DNA of 64,000 bases from Planctomycetota bacterium (GCA_029558835.1 JAKQDH010000143.1:1-64000); one strand, 5' to 3'. Counted from the stretch's first letter, positions 53,739-62,551 are shown. Translations and numbers: made by a program. The notes: a model not told the origin generated them from the letters alone.

Positions 53739-55916
53739 ATGAGCAACCGTCTTGTTTCCGGCAACGGGAGATCGTGTTGGCTGAAGTGGGGGATGGTGCT
53801 GGCGGTGAGCATGGCGCCGCTGACCGTCTTCGGGGCGGAACGCATCGTGGTGGTGGAGGAATTTACGGCCACGTGGTGAAGTGTCTGCCCCAACGCGGGT
53901 ACCGCGTTCAGCACGCTTCTCAATGCGTATCCTGACTCCTTTGCCTTCGTGCAGATCCACCACGGTGACGGCTACGCCACGACTTGGGGTAACAGCCGGG
54001 CGAACTTCTATACCGACTTCGACGCGTATCCCACCTCCTATCAGGACGGCATGCTCCGTCGCCGAGGTGCCTACGGCTACAGCACGTATCAGTCGGACTT
54101 CCTTGCGCGGCGGGCGGTGGCCACGGACGTCACGATCGAGTTGCACGCGGTTCAGGTCAGCGGCGCAACCTACCAGATTCGGGCCAAGGTGTGTCTGGAG
54201 TCCACCGGTACCGCCAAGACGATGCGAGTATACATCGTCCAGTTGCTCGACCACTGGCCGGCGAGCCCGACCTACCACCGTAACGGCTTCAAACAGGCGG
54301 CCACTACGCAGGACATCGCCCTGACACCCGGTCAGTGCCAGGAGGTCGTGCGTACCATGACCTTCGATTCGACCAGTTGGGCCAACCCCAGCAACATCGT
54401 GCTGACGGCCTGGGCCCAGGAGCCGCAGAGCAGCAGCCCACCCGAAGACCGGGCTCAGATCTACCAAGGCGCCATCCTGCATTGGCCCTTCATGGTTGAC
54501 TGCAACAGCAACGGGATCGATGACCCGTGTGACATCGACTGCGGCGCCTCCGGCGGCGTGTGTGACGTCACCGGCTGCGGACAGAGCGAGGACTGCAACC
54601 TCAACGTGGTGCCCGACGAATGCGACCTCGCCCAGGGCACCAGTTGGGACGACAACCACAACGGCGTGCCGGACGAGTGTGAAGTGACGCGGTACTACGT
54701 GAAGGCCAGCGCGAGCGGCAACGGGCACGGCACAAGCTGGGCCAATGCCTACAGGTCATTGAAAGCGGCCTTGGACCATGCCTCCCAGCCCTACAGCCCG
54801 GTGACCGAAGTCTGGGTGGCCGAGGGAACTTACAAGCCCGCCGGCGCCGGGGGCGACCGCGCCGCCACCTTCACCTTGGGCAGCGGTGCCGCGGTCTACG
54901 GCGGCTTCACCGGCGTGGAGACGGACGTCAGCCAGCGTGACCCGGTGCGCCACGTCACCATCCTCAGCGGCGACCTCAACGGCGACGACGGCCCCGGCTT
55001 CACCAACATCAGCGACAACAGCCATCACGTCGTGACGGCCAGTGGCACCGACGCCACCGCGCTGCTGGACGGCTTCGTCATCCGCGGCGGCAACCCCACG
55101 GGCGCCACGACCATCAACGGCGGCGGCATCCTCAACGTCGGCGGCCACGCCACCTTCCGCAACTGCCGTATCCTGAACAACAGCGGCAACCAGGGTAGCG
55201 GCATGTACAACACCACCAGCGCGGGCCCCACGCTCATCAACTGCACCTTCAGCGGCAACTCGGCGGCCGTGGGGACATTGGCCGTCGTCAGCAGTTCCAC
55301 GCTCACCCTCATTCATGGCACGCTTGCCGGCAACACGGCCATGGTCGGCGCGGGCCTCTTCCTCGCCGGCTCGACGTCCGTGGCGACGGCGACCAGTTGC
55401 GTGCTGTGGGGCAATACCGATAACAGCGGCAGTGGGCAGTCTTCGCAGGTGTACATCAGCAGCGGGGCGGTGGTCATCAACTACAGTTGCGTGCAGGGCT
55501 GGACGGGCAGCCTGGGCGGCACGGGCAATACGGGTGCCAACCCACTGCTGATTGACATCGACGGGCCGGACAACCTGCCGGGCACCCTGGACGACAACCT
55601 GCGTTTGTCGGTGGGCTCCTCCGGCATCGACACGGGTGATCCCACGTTCGTGCCGGACGTGGAGGACCGGGACCTCGATGGTCACGCCCGCGAGCTGTGT
55701 GGCCGGGTGGACATGGGCGCCTACGAGTTCGGCATCGGGGATTACGACTGCGACATCGACGTGGATCTCGCCGACGTGGCTGCGCTCCAGAACTGCTTCA
55801 CCGGCACGGCCGGCGGCCCGTATGCCGCCGGCTGCGAGGCACTCGACTTCAATTACGATGGCTTGGTGGACGCGACGGATTTCGCTGAGTTCGCGTCGTT
55901 GCTCGTAGGTCCGTAG
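53739..55916 (+). CDS. Probable exported selenoprotein: thioredoxin-like UxxC domain fused to surface module (TGA 53877-53879 as Sec)
   Basis: 725 residues if TGA at codon 47 is selenocysteine. The ATG at 53739 has AAGGAG 7 nt upstream and starts a signal peptide (WGMVLAVSMAPLTVFGA). The mature start reads VVVEEFTATW-U-SVCPNAG: FTATWCxxC is the redox motif of thioredoxin-fold Omp28-like proteins, so Sec47 replaces the first Cys (U47-S-V-C50). YATTWGNSRANFY and cis-Pro candidate YPT (97-99) follow in the same frame. Residues 253-725 are the calcium-repeat/beta-helix/dockerin-like module shared with the upstream gene. The frame stays open after TGA for 678 codons, and no downstream start would restore a signal peptide. 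A SECIS-like hairpin follows the TGA. Alternatives are a nonsense mutation or a sequencing error of a Cys codon (TGC/TGT to TGA). Confidence 0.8.
53877..53913 (+). promoter_or_regulatory. Sec codon (TGA) with bacterial SECIS-like hairpin
   Basis: TGA 53877-53879. After 12 nt comes AACGCG (53892-53897), apical loop GGTAC (53898-53902) and CGCGTT (53903-53908); pairing can extend to 7 bp with a GTA loop. A lower TGC/GCA pair (53886-53888 with 53911-53913) lies below an internal loop. Loop size, a G at the loop start and 18 nt from TGA to loop all lie within the known bacterial SECIS pattern and resemble the E. coli fdhF element (GGUCU loop, 11-nt spacing). Confidence 0.75.
54496..55916 (+). repeat. 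Direct duplication, unit 2 (surface module)
   Basis: Second copy of 51965-53385, fused in frame to the thioredoxin-like N-terminal domain instead of the beta-sandwich/propeller region. The offset remains 2531 bp throughout. Confidence 0.9.
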
Positions 55917-55940
55917 TACCGGCGCTGCCCAGCCGATGTG

Positions 55941-55999
55941 CAACAAACTGCCCCGCCGGGCGCGACCGCTTGCGGTCGTCCGGCGGGGCATGTGTTGTG
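55941..55999. terminator. Strong hairpin between convergent genes
   Basis: TGCCCCGCCGG (55949-55959) pairs with CCGGCGGGGCA (55980-55990). Inside, GACCGC pairs with GCGGTC; outside, CAACA pairs with TGTTG. It stands between the selenoprotein gene stop and the PEP-CTERM gene stop and could end both transcripts. Confidence 0.65.
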
Positions 56000-56046
56000 G
56001 GTGCGGCATGCGCAACACCGCGCCCACGTGGTCGGCATCCTTGGGG

Positions 56047-56826
56047 TCAGGCCGCCCGGCGGCGGCGGAGCACCATTCCACTTCCCCCCAGCAGCAGCAG
56101 CAATGTCACCGGCTCCGGCACCAGGGCGTAGTCGAGCAGGTTGTCCAGCGGCGCCCCGCGGGCATCGCCGCCGGTTGCCCAGCCGTAGTTCAGCGTGCTC
56201 ACCAGCACCCTTCCCTGCATTGCGCCGCCGCCCACCGGGTAGGCGACCAGCGCGGGCCCGTCGCTGTTGGACAGAATCACCGCGCCACCGCCGGGAACGT
56301 CCGACAGGTATCCGTGATCCGTCTGGTTCCAGTTCAGAAACCGGGACGCACTGAGCACCTGCCCCCCGTAGCCCGCGCCGGTCAGATAGGGATGGTCCGG
56401 CGTGGTCAGTTGCTCGGCGTTATGCCCGGGCGATGTGCAGCAGAAGTTCACTCCGCCTGGGGCGATCAGCCCCTGGCCCTGGCTGCACGACACATTGAGC
56501 ACCAGGGTTCCTCCGTAGTAGGCGTACTGCTGCAACCTGCCGCCGTCGGTGACCCCGAAGCGAAGCAGGTCGAACGTCGCGGACGGGGCACCGGGACTGA
56601 GGAAGATGGCGTCGAATCCCAGGAGTTGGGCCACCGGCGTGGCGATCGTAGAACTCATGGTGCGCGTCGTCACAGTGTGACCGAGCGCCTGCGCCCTGGC
56701 GATGTTATAACTCGATTGCCCATCCGTCACCATGAGAACGGTGCCGCCCCGCGCAGGCTGCAACGCCGGCCCGACCGCGCTTGCCAACGCCGCTACCGCC
56801 CCAAGAAGTGAAATCCGTCGACGCAT
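56047..56826 (-). CDS. PEP-CTERM anchored exported protein
   Basis: 259 residues from the ATG at 56826. It has a signal peptide (ISLLGAVAALASAVGPALQ), then an alpha/beta region that reads like a class-I glutamine amidotransferase-like flavodoxin fold (VLMVTDGQSSYNIARAQALG, FDAIFLSPGAP, GGTLVLNVSCSQG), followed by VPEPVTLLLLLGGSGMVL and RRRR, the PEP-CTERM sorting signal. PEP-CTERM proteins are recognised by exosortase and anchored or released at the surface. Catalytic residues are not clear. It has its own promoter and is convergent with the selenoprotein gene. Confidence 0.85.
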   Translation of the reverse strand: MRRRISLLGAVAALASAVGPALQPARGGTVLMVTDGQSSYNIARAQALGHTVTTRTMSSTIATPVAQLLGFDAIFLSPGAPSATFDLLRFGVTDGGRLQQYAYYGGTLVLNVSCSQGQGLIAPGGVNFCCTSPGHNAEQLTTPDHPYLTGAGYGGQVLSASRFLNWNQTDHGYLSDVPGGGAVILSNSDGPALVAYPVGGGAMQGRVLVSTLNYGWATGGDARGAPLDNLLDYALVPEPVTLLLLLGGSGMVLRRRRAA

Positions 56827-56948
56827 GAAACGAAAGACCCGAGTAAAGCGCCCCTCTCCCGCAAGCCTTCCCCTGCTTGCACCGCGATCCCGGCCGTCGG
56901 TCACCGAAATGTTCACCGCCAGGTCGCCCAAGCTTACCGCAAAGTGCG

Positions 56949-56978
56949 ATTTTACCGGACCTGCCCGTCCGAAGTCAA
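56949..56978 (-). promoter_or_regulatory. Promoter of the PEP-CTERM gene
   Basis: On the minus strand TTGACT (56973-56978), 18-bp spacer, TAAAAT (56949-56954), each five of six consensus bases. Leader of about 115 nt. Confidence 0.6.
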
Positions 56979-57347
56979 TACGTGTTTGCGAGATTTGCAG
57001 TCTACATAAACCGCTGGCGCACAACGAGATACGGCTCAGTCCGGCAGGACGGACGCGGCCATCCGCAGAGTACCCCGTGTCAGCCCCACCAGCGGCCCAC
57101 CGAGAACCTTGCGGTCAGAGGCTGATCCGTTGGACGGCCGCGGCGTCTGGGACACTTCGCGTCGGCCGCGGGGAGGCCAACGCTACGTCTTCAACCGGCT
57201 CCGAGGGCCGGGGTGAAGACCGCGGGACACCCGCCGGCCCGGGGCGGTGGCATTCGACAACGTATCAGCCAGCCGATCCCGCCGCGCTCACGGTGGGGCA
57301 CACCCACGATTTCCGTGGGGCGGTGGGGCCCGCTAGTGTCGTCAAGG

Positions 57348-57377
57348 TTGGCGTCGGCGCACAGCCGGCGGTATCAT
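57348..57377 (+). promoter_or_regulatory. Possible promoter for SRP RNA/dnaX
   Basis: TTGGCG (57348-57353), 18-bp spacer, TATCAT (57372-57377). It lies about 125 bp before the SRP RNA helix, so a closer start may also exist. Confidence 0.35.
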
Positions 57378-57507
57378 CCCTGGCTGTTCGCGCTCGAGTC
57401 GCGCCAGGCAGACGCGCCTGCCGGGATCTCCTCCGACTCCGCAGGCGAGGACGAACGGCGGGCGGCGGCACCGCGGGTGGTGCTGGAGGGAGACGGATTG
57501 CCTCGGA

Positions 57508-57630
57508 CGGCGGCCGATGACGGCCAGGTCCCATGCAGTGGGGGCACCAGGCAACGGGTCAGGCTGGAGACAGAGCAGCCCACTTGGTGCAACCAGGTGC
57601 CGTGGTCAACCTGGTCGTCATCGGCCGCCG
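57508..57630 (+). ncRNA. ffs: Bacterial signal recognition particle RNA (4.5S-like)
   Basis: A near-perfect 22-bp terminal helix pairs 57508-57529 with 57609-57630 (one G-U). At the tip stands the conserved domain IV: GGGTCAGG (57556-57563), stem CTG, GNRA tetraloop GAGA (57567-57570), stem CAG, AGCAGCCC (57574-57581). This gives the Ffh-binding symmetric loop (UCAGG opposite AGCAG) and a closing GGG/CCC. A further helix GGCACC (57543-57548) with GGTGCC (57596-57601) fills the middle. Ffh plus this RNA targets membrane proteins to the translocon. The gene lies 57 bp before dnaX; in Bacillus, too, the SRP RNA gene precedes dnaX. Confidence 0.85.
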
Positions 57631-57686
57631 GCTCGGGGTGCCGGGTGGGCACGGGGCCCGGCGGGTTTGCGTACTCAGAGGTCACG

Positions 57687-59348
57687 ATGTCGTATCGCGT
57701 GCTGGCCAGGGCATACCGCAGCAACACGTTCGACGAGATCGTCGGGCAGGATGCGATTGCCGCCACGCTGCGCAACGCCATTGCCTCGGGGCGCGTGCAT
57801 CACGGCTACCTGTTCACCGGGACGCGCGGCGTGGGCAAGACCTCGATGGCGCGCATCCTGGCGAAGTCGCTCAACTGTCTGGCGACCGCGACGCCCACCG
57901 CGACCCCGTGCTGCAAGTGTGACGTCTGCGTGGCGACGGCCGAGGGTGAGGACGTCGACGTTGTCGAGATCGACGCGGCCAGCAACACCGGCGTCGACAA
58001 CATTCGTGATCTGCGCAGCAACGCGGCCCTGCGCCCCGCCCGGGCGCGCTACAAGATCTACATCATCGATGAAGTACACATGCTCAGCCCGGGGGCATTC
58101 AACGCCCTGCTGAAGACGCTGGAGGAGCCGCCACCGCACGTTAAGTTCATCCTGGCCACTACCGAGGTCCAGAAGGTCCCCGCGACAATCCAGAGCCGCT
58201 GCCAGCGGTTCGACTTCCGAGCGATCAGCACGTCGATCATTGCGGCCCACCTCCAGCGGATTCTCAGCGCGGAGAAGATCGAGGCCGAGGACGTCGTACT
58301 CCGCCGGATCGCGCGACTGGCCAACGGGTCGATGCGGGACGCATTGTCGCTGTTGGACAAGGTACTGGCGTACGAGGCGAAGCACCTGACGGAGGCGGTG
58401 ATCGACGAGCTGCTGCCGCCACCGCACGACGAGTTGGTTTGCGCGCTGGTGGACCACGTGGCCCGGCAGGAGCCGGCGGCCGCACTCGCCGCGCTGGATG
58501 CCGCCCTCCAGCAGGGCCAGACGGTGGAGCGGTTCTGTGACCACCTGATCGAGCACCTTCGCGTCCTGATGCTGCTGCGGGTGTGCGGCACCGAAACGGA
58601 GCTCGTGGACGTCGCCGGCACGTTGCGCCCGCAGCTTGCTGCCCAGGCCCAGCGCTTCGACGCCCCGACGTATGTGTACCTGATTACGCTCGCCGAGGAA
58701 CTGCGTCGGAACGCGAAGTTCAGCGGCACGGCCCGGGCGCTCGCGGAGGCGGTGATCGTCCGCATGGCGATGAGCCGGCAGTTCTCGGACATCAGCGCGT
58801 GGATCGAACAGTTGCGTGGCGCGAGCGGTTCAGCGCGCGAAGCCACCGCGGGCTCTGCAGCGACGGCGCCGAGCGGCTCTGCCGGCCGGGCGTCGCCCAC
58901 GTCTGCGCCAGGTTCGCGCCCGGACTCGTCGCGGGGCGTCGTCGCCCCTGAGACTCCGGTCGCAGCCGCGCCCGCTCGTCGTACCGGTCGCACGGCGTCT
59001 TCCCGTGCGTCCCGTGCCGGCGACGCCGCCCCGGAGCCGGGCCGCCCCGGGCCGGGCAGCGGGGGGGAGCCGGAACCGCACGGCGAGCCGTCGGGTTCGA
59101 GTTGGGTGCCGCCGGAGGACGCCGGCCTACCCGAGGAGCCGCGAACGCCGCCGCCGCGGCGCTCGCTCAGTACCGAAGAGACTCAGCAAGTGCTGCGCGA
59201 TCCGGTGGTACAGCAGGTGTTGCAGGCCGTGGACGGGACATTGTTCGACGTGCGCCGCCCCGGCGGTGTCGCCCCCACTGCCCGCACGCCGCTCGCCGGT
59301 CCCGCGAGCGAAGGCCGTTCAGTTCCCTCAAACACGGAAACGGAGTGA
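57687..59348 (+). CDS. dnaX: DNA polymerase III subunit gamma/tau
   Basis: 553 residues from the ATG at 57687, with AGAGGT upstream; earlier in-frame codons overlap the SRP RNA. The clamp-loader AAA+ domain has LFTGTRGVGKTSMARILAK (Walker A 45-52), a zinc-type cluster CCKCDVC, IYIIDEVHMLSPGAFNALLKTLEEPP (Walker B and sensor region) and the SRC motif in IQSRCQRFDFR. The middle is the collar domain; from about residue 375 the chain is Pro/Gly/Ala-rich, ending in a short conserved-looking LRDPVVQQVLQAVDGTLFDV. The clamp loader opens and loads the sliding clamp. It begins the dnaX-ybaB-recR cluster. Confidence 0.95.
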   Translation: MSYRVLARAYRSNTFDEIVGQDAIAATLRNAIASGRVHHGYLFTGTRGVGKTSMARILAKSLNCLATATPTATPCCKCDVCVATAEGEDVDVVEIDAASNTGVDNIRDLRSNAALRPARARYKIYIIDEVHMLSPGAFNALLKTLEEPPPHVKFILATTEVQKVPATIQSRCQRFDFRAISTSIIAAHLQRILSAEKIEAEDVVLRRIARLANGSMRDALSLLDKVLAYEAKHLTEAVIDELLPPPHDELVCALVDHVARQEPAAALAALDAALQQGQTVERFCDHLIEHLRVLMLLRVCGTETELVDVAGTLRPQLAAQAQRFDAPTYVYLITLAEELRRNAKFSGTARALAEAVIVRMAMSRQFSDISAWIEQLRGASGSAREATAGSAATAPSGSAGRASPTSAPGSRPDSSRGVVAPETPVAAAPARRTGRTASSRASRAGDAAPEPGRPGPGSGGEPEPHGEPSGSSWVPPEDAGLPEEPRTPPPRRSLSTEETQQVLRDPVVQQVLQAVDGTLFDVRRPGGVAPTARTPLAGPASEGRSVPSNTETE

Positions 59349-59352
59349 ACCT

Positions 59353-59697
59353 ATGCTCGGCGGGCTCGGAAACCTCGCCAACATGCTGAAGGTTGCCAAG
59401 GATTTGCAGGGCAACCTCGAGAAAGTGCAGGCGCAGCTTGCCCAGAAGCGCTTCGATGGGGAAGCCGGCGGCGGGCTCGTCCGCGCGGTTGTCAACGGCA
59501 AGCTCGCCCTGATGGACATCAAGATCGACCCGCAGGCCGCCCAGGACGTCGAGCTGCTGGAAGACCTCATCAAGGCGGCCGTCGGCTCCGCCATTCTCAA
59601 GGCCCAGGAAGGCATGAAGGCGGAGATGAGCGCCTTGACCGGCGGGTTGCCGCTGCCGCCCGGATTGACGGACCTGCTCGGCCGGGGGGGCGGCTGA
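59353..59697 (+). CDS. ybaB: YbaB/EbfC nucleoid-associated protein
   Basis: 114 residues from the ATG at 59353, 4 bp after the dnaX stop. It is a YbaB fold: an N-terminal helix with LANMLKVAKDLQGNLEKVQAQL, strands GLVRAVVNGKLALMDIKID, and a C-terminal helix with LLEDLIKAAVGSAILKAQEG. It is a small DNA-binding dimer. Its place between dnaX and recR is conserved over many bacteria. Confidence 0.94.
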   Translation: MLGGLGNLANMLKVAKDLQGNLEKVQAQLAQKRFDGEAGGGLVRAVVNGKLALMDIKIDPQAAQDVELLEDLIKAAVGSAILKAQEGMKAEMSALTGGLPLPPGLTDLLGRGGG

Positions 59698-59780
59698 GGC
59701 TCATCGGCGACGTCGCCCACGTCGCTCGGAGTGGAGCGACGGTGCGCGAGGGTGCAGTCTCCAAGGTGTTCGGGCACCGC

Positions 59781-59796
59781 GCGGGCTCAAGCCCGC
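59781..59796. repeat. REP-like palindrome GCGGGCT-CA-AGCCCGC
   Basis: Same palindrome as 35090-35105, preceded by CACCGC and followed by AGCTCG, in the 142-bp ybaB-recR gap. The upstream GCCATCGCGCGCC half of the longer element is absent. Confidence 0.75.
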
Positions 59797-59839
59797 AGCT
59801 CGACGGTGTCGCGGAATCGCGCAGGGTGAATCGACAGAC

Positions 59840-60442
59840 ATGAGCAGCGAATCCATCGAGTCTCTGGCCCGGCTGAAGGCGGAGTTTCAGAAGTTGCCCG
59901 GCATCGGACCGCGCACAGCCGAGCGCCTCGTGTTTCACGTGCTGCGCGAGCCGCGGGAGGCGGCGGCCGCCCTGGCCCAGGCGCTGCTGGACGTGAAGGA
60001 CAAGGTCATCCACTGCCGCGTATGCTACAACCTGACCGAGACGGACCCCTGCCGCATCTGCAGCGACCCGCGGCGGGACCAGGAAGAAATCTGGGTGGTC
60101 GAGCAGCCTCGGGACGTGCTGGCCATGGAGAGCACCGGCCTGATCCATGGCGCGTACCACGTGCTCATGGGGCACATCGCCCCCGCGGAGGGCATCGGTC
60201 CGGAGCACCTGACGCTGGAGGCCCTGCGGGACCGCGTGCGTCGCGGGCCGGTGCGTGAGGTGGTCCTGGCGCTGAACCCGACCCTGGAGGGCGACGGGAC
60301 GGCCCTGCACGTGCAAAGCCTGCTGGCTGACCTTGCGGTGAAGATCACCCGCCTCGCACGCGGGCTGGCCGTCGGCGGGCAACTGGAGTTCGCCACGGCG
60401 GGCATGCTCGAAGCAGCCATTCGAGGTCGGACGCCGGCGTAG
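59840..60442 (+). CDS. recR: Recombination mediator RecR
   Basis: 200 residues, standard length. It has an N-terminal helix-hairpin-helix (LARLKAEFQKLPGIGPRTAE), a C4 zinc finger (Cys59, Cys62, Cys71, Cys74: CRVCYNLTETDPCRIC), a Toprim domain (EIWVVEQPRDVLAMESTG, HVLMGHIAPAEGIGPEHL) and a C-terminal GLAVGGQLEFA. With RecO/RecF it loads RecA on gapped DNA. It is third in the dnaX-ybaB-recR cluster, after a 142-bp gap with a repeat. Confidence 0.96.
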   Translation: MSSESIESLARLKAEFQKLPGIGPRTAERLVFHVLREPREAAAALAQALLDVKDKVIHCRVCYNLTETDPCRICSDPRRDQEEIWVVEQPRDVLAMESTGLIHGAYHVLMGHIAPAEGIGPEHLTLEALRDRVRRGPVREVVLALNPTLEGDGTALHVQSLLADLAVKITRLARGLAVGGQLEFATAGMLEAAIRGRTPA

Positions 60443-60945
60443 CCGCGGGGCTCCGCCTCCGGCAGCGACCCGCAGCAACCCTCGGCACCCATCAGCGCCC
60501 ATCGCTTCACAGGCTGCCACACCCGGCCGGTCCGCCGCCGATCGGGCACGGGACCCCCCGCCGACAACCCAGCGCTGCGTCCCGCGTACCGGCGCGCGTG
60601 ACAGAAGCGTCCGGCGCTGAGGGCAAGAGACGTAGCGTCGCCCCTGCCAGCCGGCCGGCGGGTCCCCGTGGCCGACGTCGTGCTCGGCAGCGCTTCCACC
60701 TCCTGACTCGGCCACGGGGCGGCGACGCGGCGAACCCCGTCGATCCTGCCACGCGCAGCAGGCCACCTGATCGTCCACGGACCCTGCGTACCACGGCCGG
60801 GCGAGGGTCAGGCGCCGCAGACGCCGCCGCATGCTATAATTGCGCAGACGCAACGGCCGGGGCCGCGGGGGCATTATGGGTCTGCGCCCGTCCTGGCGAC
60901 CGACGGCTCGGCGCAGATGGGTGCCGCTATCGGCGGCTGTGGTGA
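60443..60945. other. Intergenic region upstream of rpoN
   Basis: 503 bp with no recognised gene; reading frames here are Arg/Pro/Ala-rich and lack any family feature. It carries the extended -10 promoter at 60832-60840. Confidence 0.5.
60832..60840 (+). promoter_or_regulatory. Extended -10 promoter of rpoN
   Basis: TGCTATAAT: a consensus TATAAT with the TGn extension, and no clear -35. Start near 60847, about 100 nt before rpoN. Confidence 0.5.
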
Positions 60946-62409
60946 ATGTCACAGGTACTGTCCCAGGTTCTCTCCCAGCAGATGCGGCTGGAGCAGCGGC
61001 TGACGCCGCAACTGATCCAGTCCATGGCTGTTTTGCAGAAGCCGGTAGCGGACCTGGAGACCTACATCGCGGAGGCCCTGGAGAGCAACCCCGCCCTGGA
61101 GGCGGAGGGACCGCCCGCTGACACGGCCGAGGGACGTCGCCCCGGCAGGCACCCCCGGACCCAGCCCCCGGATGACGAGGGCACCCGCTTTGCCCGCCTC
61201 GAACGCTACTCGCGCGAGTACGAGCTGGATTGGGCCGAGCGACCGCCGGTCCGCGCCCTGCGCGTCCAGAGCAGCGGCGAGCGGGACGCGAAGGTGGACG
61301 CGATGGCGAACACGGCCGGGCGTGCCGTCAGCCTCAATGAGTACCTGAGCGACCAGTGGTCGCTGGTGGAGCACGCAGACCCGGTGGCCCGGCAGGCGGG
61401 GCTGGCGATCATCAACCACATCGACCCGGACGGCTGCCTGCGGGTGCGGCTCGACGAGATCTCGCGGACGACGCGGCCTTCCCTGCCGCTGGAGGCGCTG
61501 GAGGTAGCGCTGAGGGGGGTCCAGCAACTCGACCCGCCCGGCGTGGGCGCCCGCGACATGGTGGAATGCCTGCTGCTGCAGCTCGATGCCCTGCCCGGGG
61601 ACAACACGATCGAGAAGACGCTGGTGCGGAACCATCTTGATGACCTTGCCCGGAACCGACTGCCCGCCATCGCCAAGGCTACCGGCTTCACCGTAGGCGA
61701 GATCAACGAGGCGTTGCGGGCGATGCGTTCGACGCTACACCTGCACCCGGGCTTGCAGATCGGCGACCGCCCGGTGCCCACCATCCGCCCGGACGTGATC
61801 GTCGAGTACGCCGAGACGGGGGGCGGCGTGACGGTGCGGCTGGCACGAGGCAACCTGCCCGCCCTGCGCATCAGCGACGAGGTCCTGGCACTGGCCAAGT
61901 CGCGGGGCAACGGCAAGGAGACGCGCGACTTCGCCCGCAAGCACGTCGAGGCGGCCGGGGCGCTGATCGACGCCGTGGCGTTTCGCAGTCATCGCCTGCT
62001 GGACGTGGCGCGGGCCATCGTGGAGAAGCAGCGGGAGTTCTTCGAGCTGGGTCCCCAGGGACTGAAGGTGCTGCGGATGAGCGACCTGGCGGCCGAGCTG
62101 GAGTGCGACCCCTCCACGATCAGCCGTACCGTTGCGGACAAGTACATGCAGACGCCGCGCGGCGTGTTCCCGCTGCGTTACTTCTTCACCGGCGGCACCG
62201 AGACCGGCGACGGGGAGACGACAAGCTGGGACAGCGTCAAGGTGCGCGTCCGCGACCTGATCGACGGTGAGGATCGCAAGGCCCCGCTCAAGGACGACCA
62301 GATCGCCGCGAAGCTCAGCGCGGAAGGCATCGACATCTCCCGCCGGACCGTCGCTAAGTACCGCCAGCAGCTCAACATCCCCTCCGCACGGCATCGGCGC
62401 GAGTTCTAA
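60946..62409 (+). CDS. rpoN: RNA polymerase sigma-54 factor
   Basis: 487 residues from the ATG at 60946. Region I is QLSP-like (MRLEQRLTPQLIQSMAVLQKP, LETYIAEALESNPALEAE). An acidic/Arg-rich linker follows, then the core-binding domain (HIDPDGCLRVRLDEI, LDPPGVGARDMVECLLLQL), the HTH segment (MSDLAAELECDPSTISRTVADKY) and the RpoN box SRRTVAKYRQQLNIP near the C-terminus. It directs activator-dependent transcription from -24/-12 promoters. No enhancer-binding protein is visible in the window. Confidence 0.96.
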   Translation: MSQVLSQVLSQQMRLEQRLTPQLIQSMAVLQKPVADLETYIAEALESNPALEAEGPPADTAEGRRPGRHPRTQPPDDEGTRFARLERYSREYELDWAERPPVRALRVQSSGERDAKVDAMANTAGRAVSLNEYLSDQWSLVEHADPVARQAGLAIINHIDPDGCLRVRLDEISRTTRPSLPLEALEVALRGVQQLDPPGVGARDMVECLLLQLDALPGDNTIEKTLVRNHLDDLARNRLPAIAKATGFTVGEINEALRAMRSTLHLHPGLQIGDRPVPTIRPDVIVEYAETGGGVTVRLARGNLPALRISDEVLALAKSRGNGKETRDFARKHVEAAGALIDAVAFRSHRLLDVARAIVEKQREFFELGPQGLKVLRMSDLAAELECDPSTISRTVADKYMQTPRGVFPLRYFFTGGTETGDGETTSWDSVKVRVRDLIDGEDRKAPLKDDQIAAKLSAEGIDISRRTVAKYRQQLNIPSARHRREF

Positions 62410-62426
62410 CCGGCCCGGACCGTGCC

Positions 62427-62451
62427 GCATCGCCCGTGAGGTGAGCGATGC
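62427..62451 (+). terminator. Hairpin after rpoN
   Basis: GCATCGC (62427-62433) pairs with GCGATGC (62445-62451) around an 11-nt loop, 18 bp after the rpoN stop. No T tract. Confidence 0.35.
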
Positions 62452-62551
62452 CCCGCGCTACCGATGCGCGCTTGCCTCCAAGCGGGTTGCGCGCCGCTAC
62501 ACGCAGGGAAACGCACGGGCGAGACGCCCGGTATGTGTTGAGCGTCTGTGG

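Larger units (their letters stand above)
56827..57507. other. Long divergent intergenic region upstream of SRP RNA
   Basis: About 680 bp with no protein gene. It holds the minus-strand promoter at 56949-56978 and a possible plus-strand promoter at 57348-57377. The dnaX frame is open to 57213 but not coding there. Confidence 0.5.

Noticed and set aside
53949..55916. Annotating the second surface protein from the GTG at 53949
   Set aside because: That start lies inside the thioredoxin-like domain, lacks a signal peptide and ribosome binding site, and ignores 70 in-frame upstream codons with strong family character.
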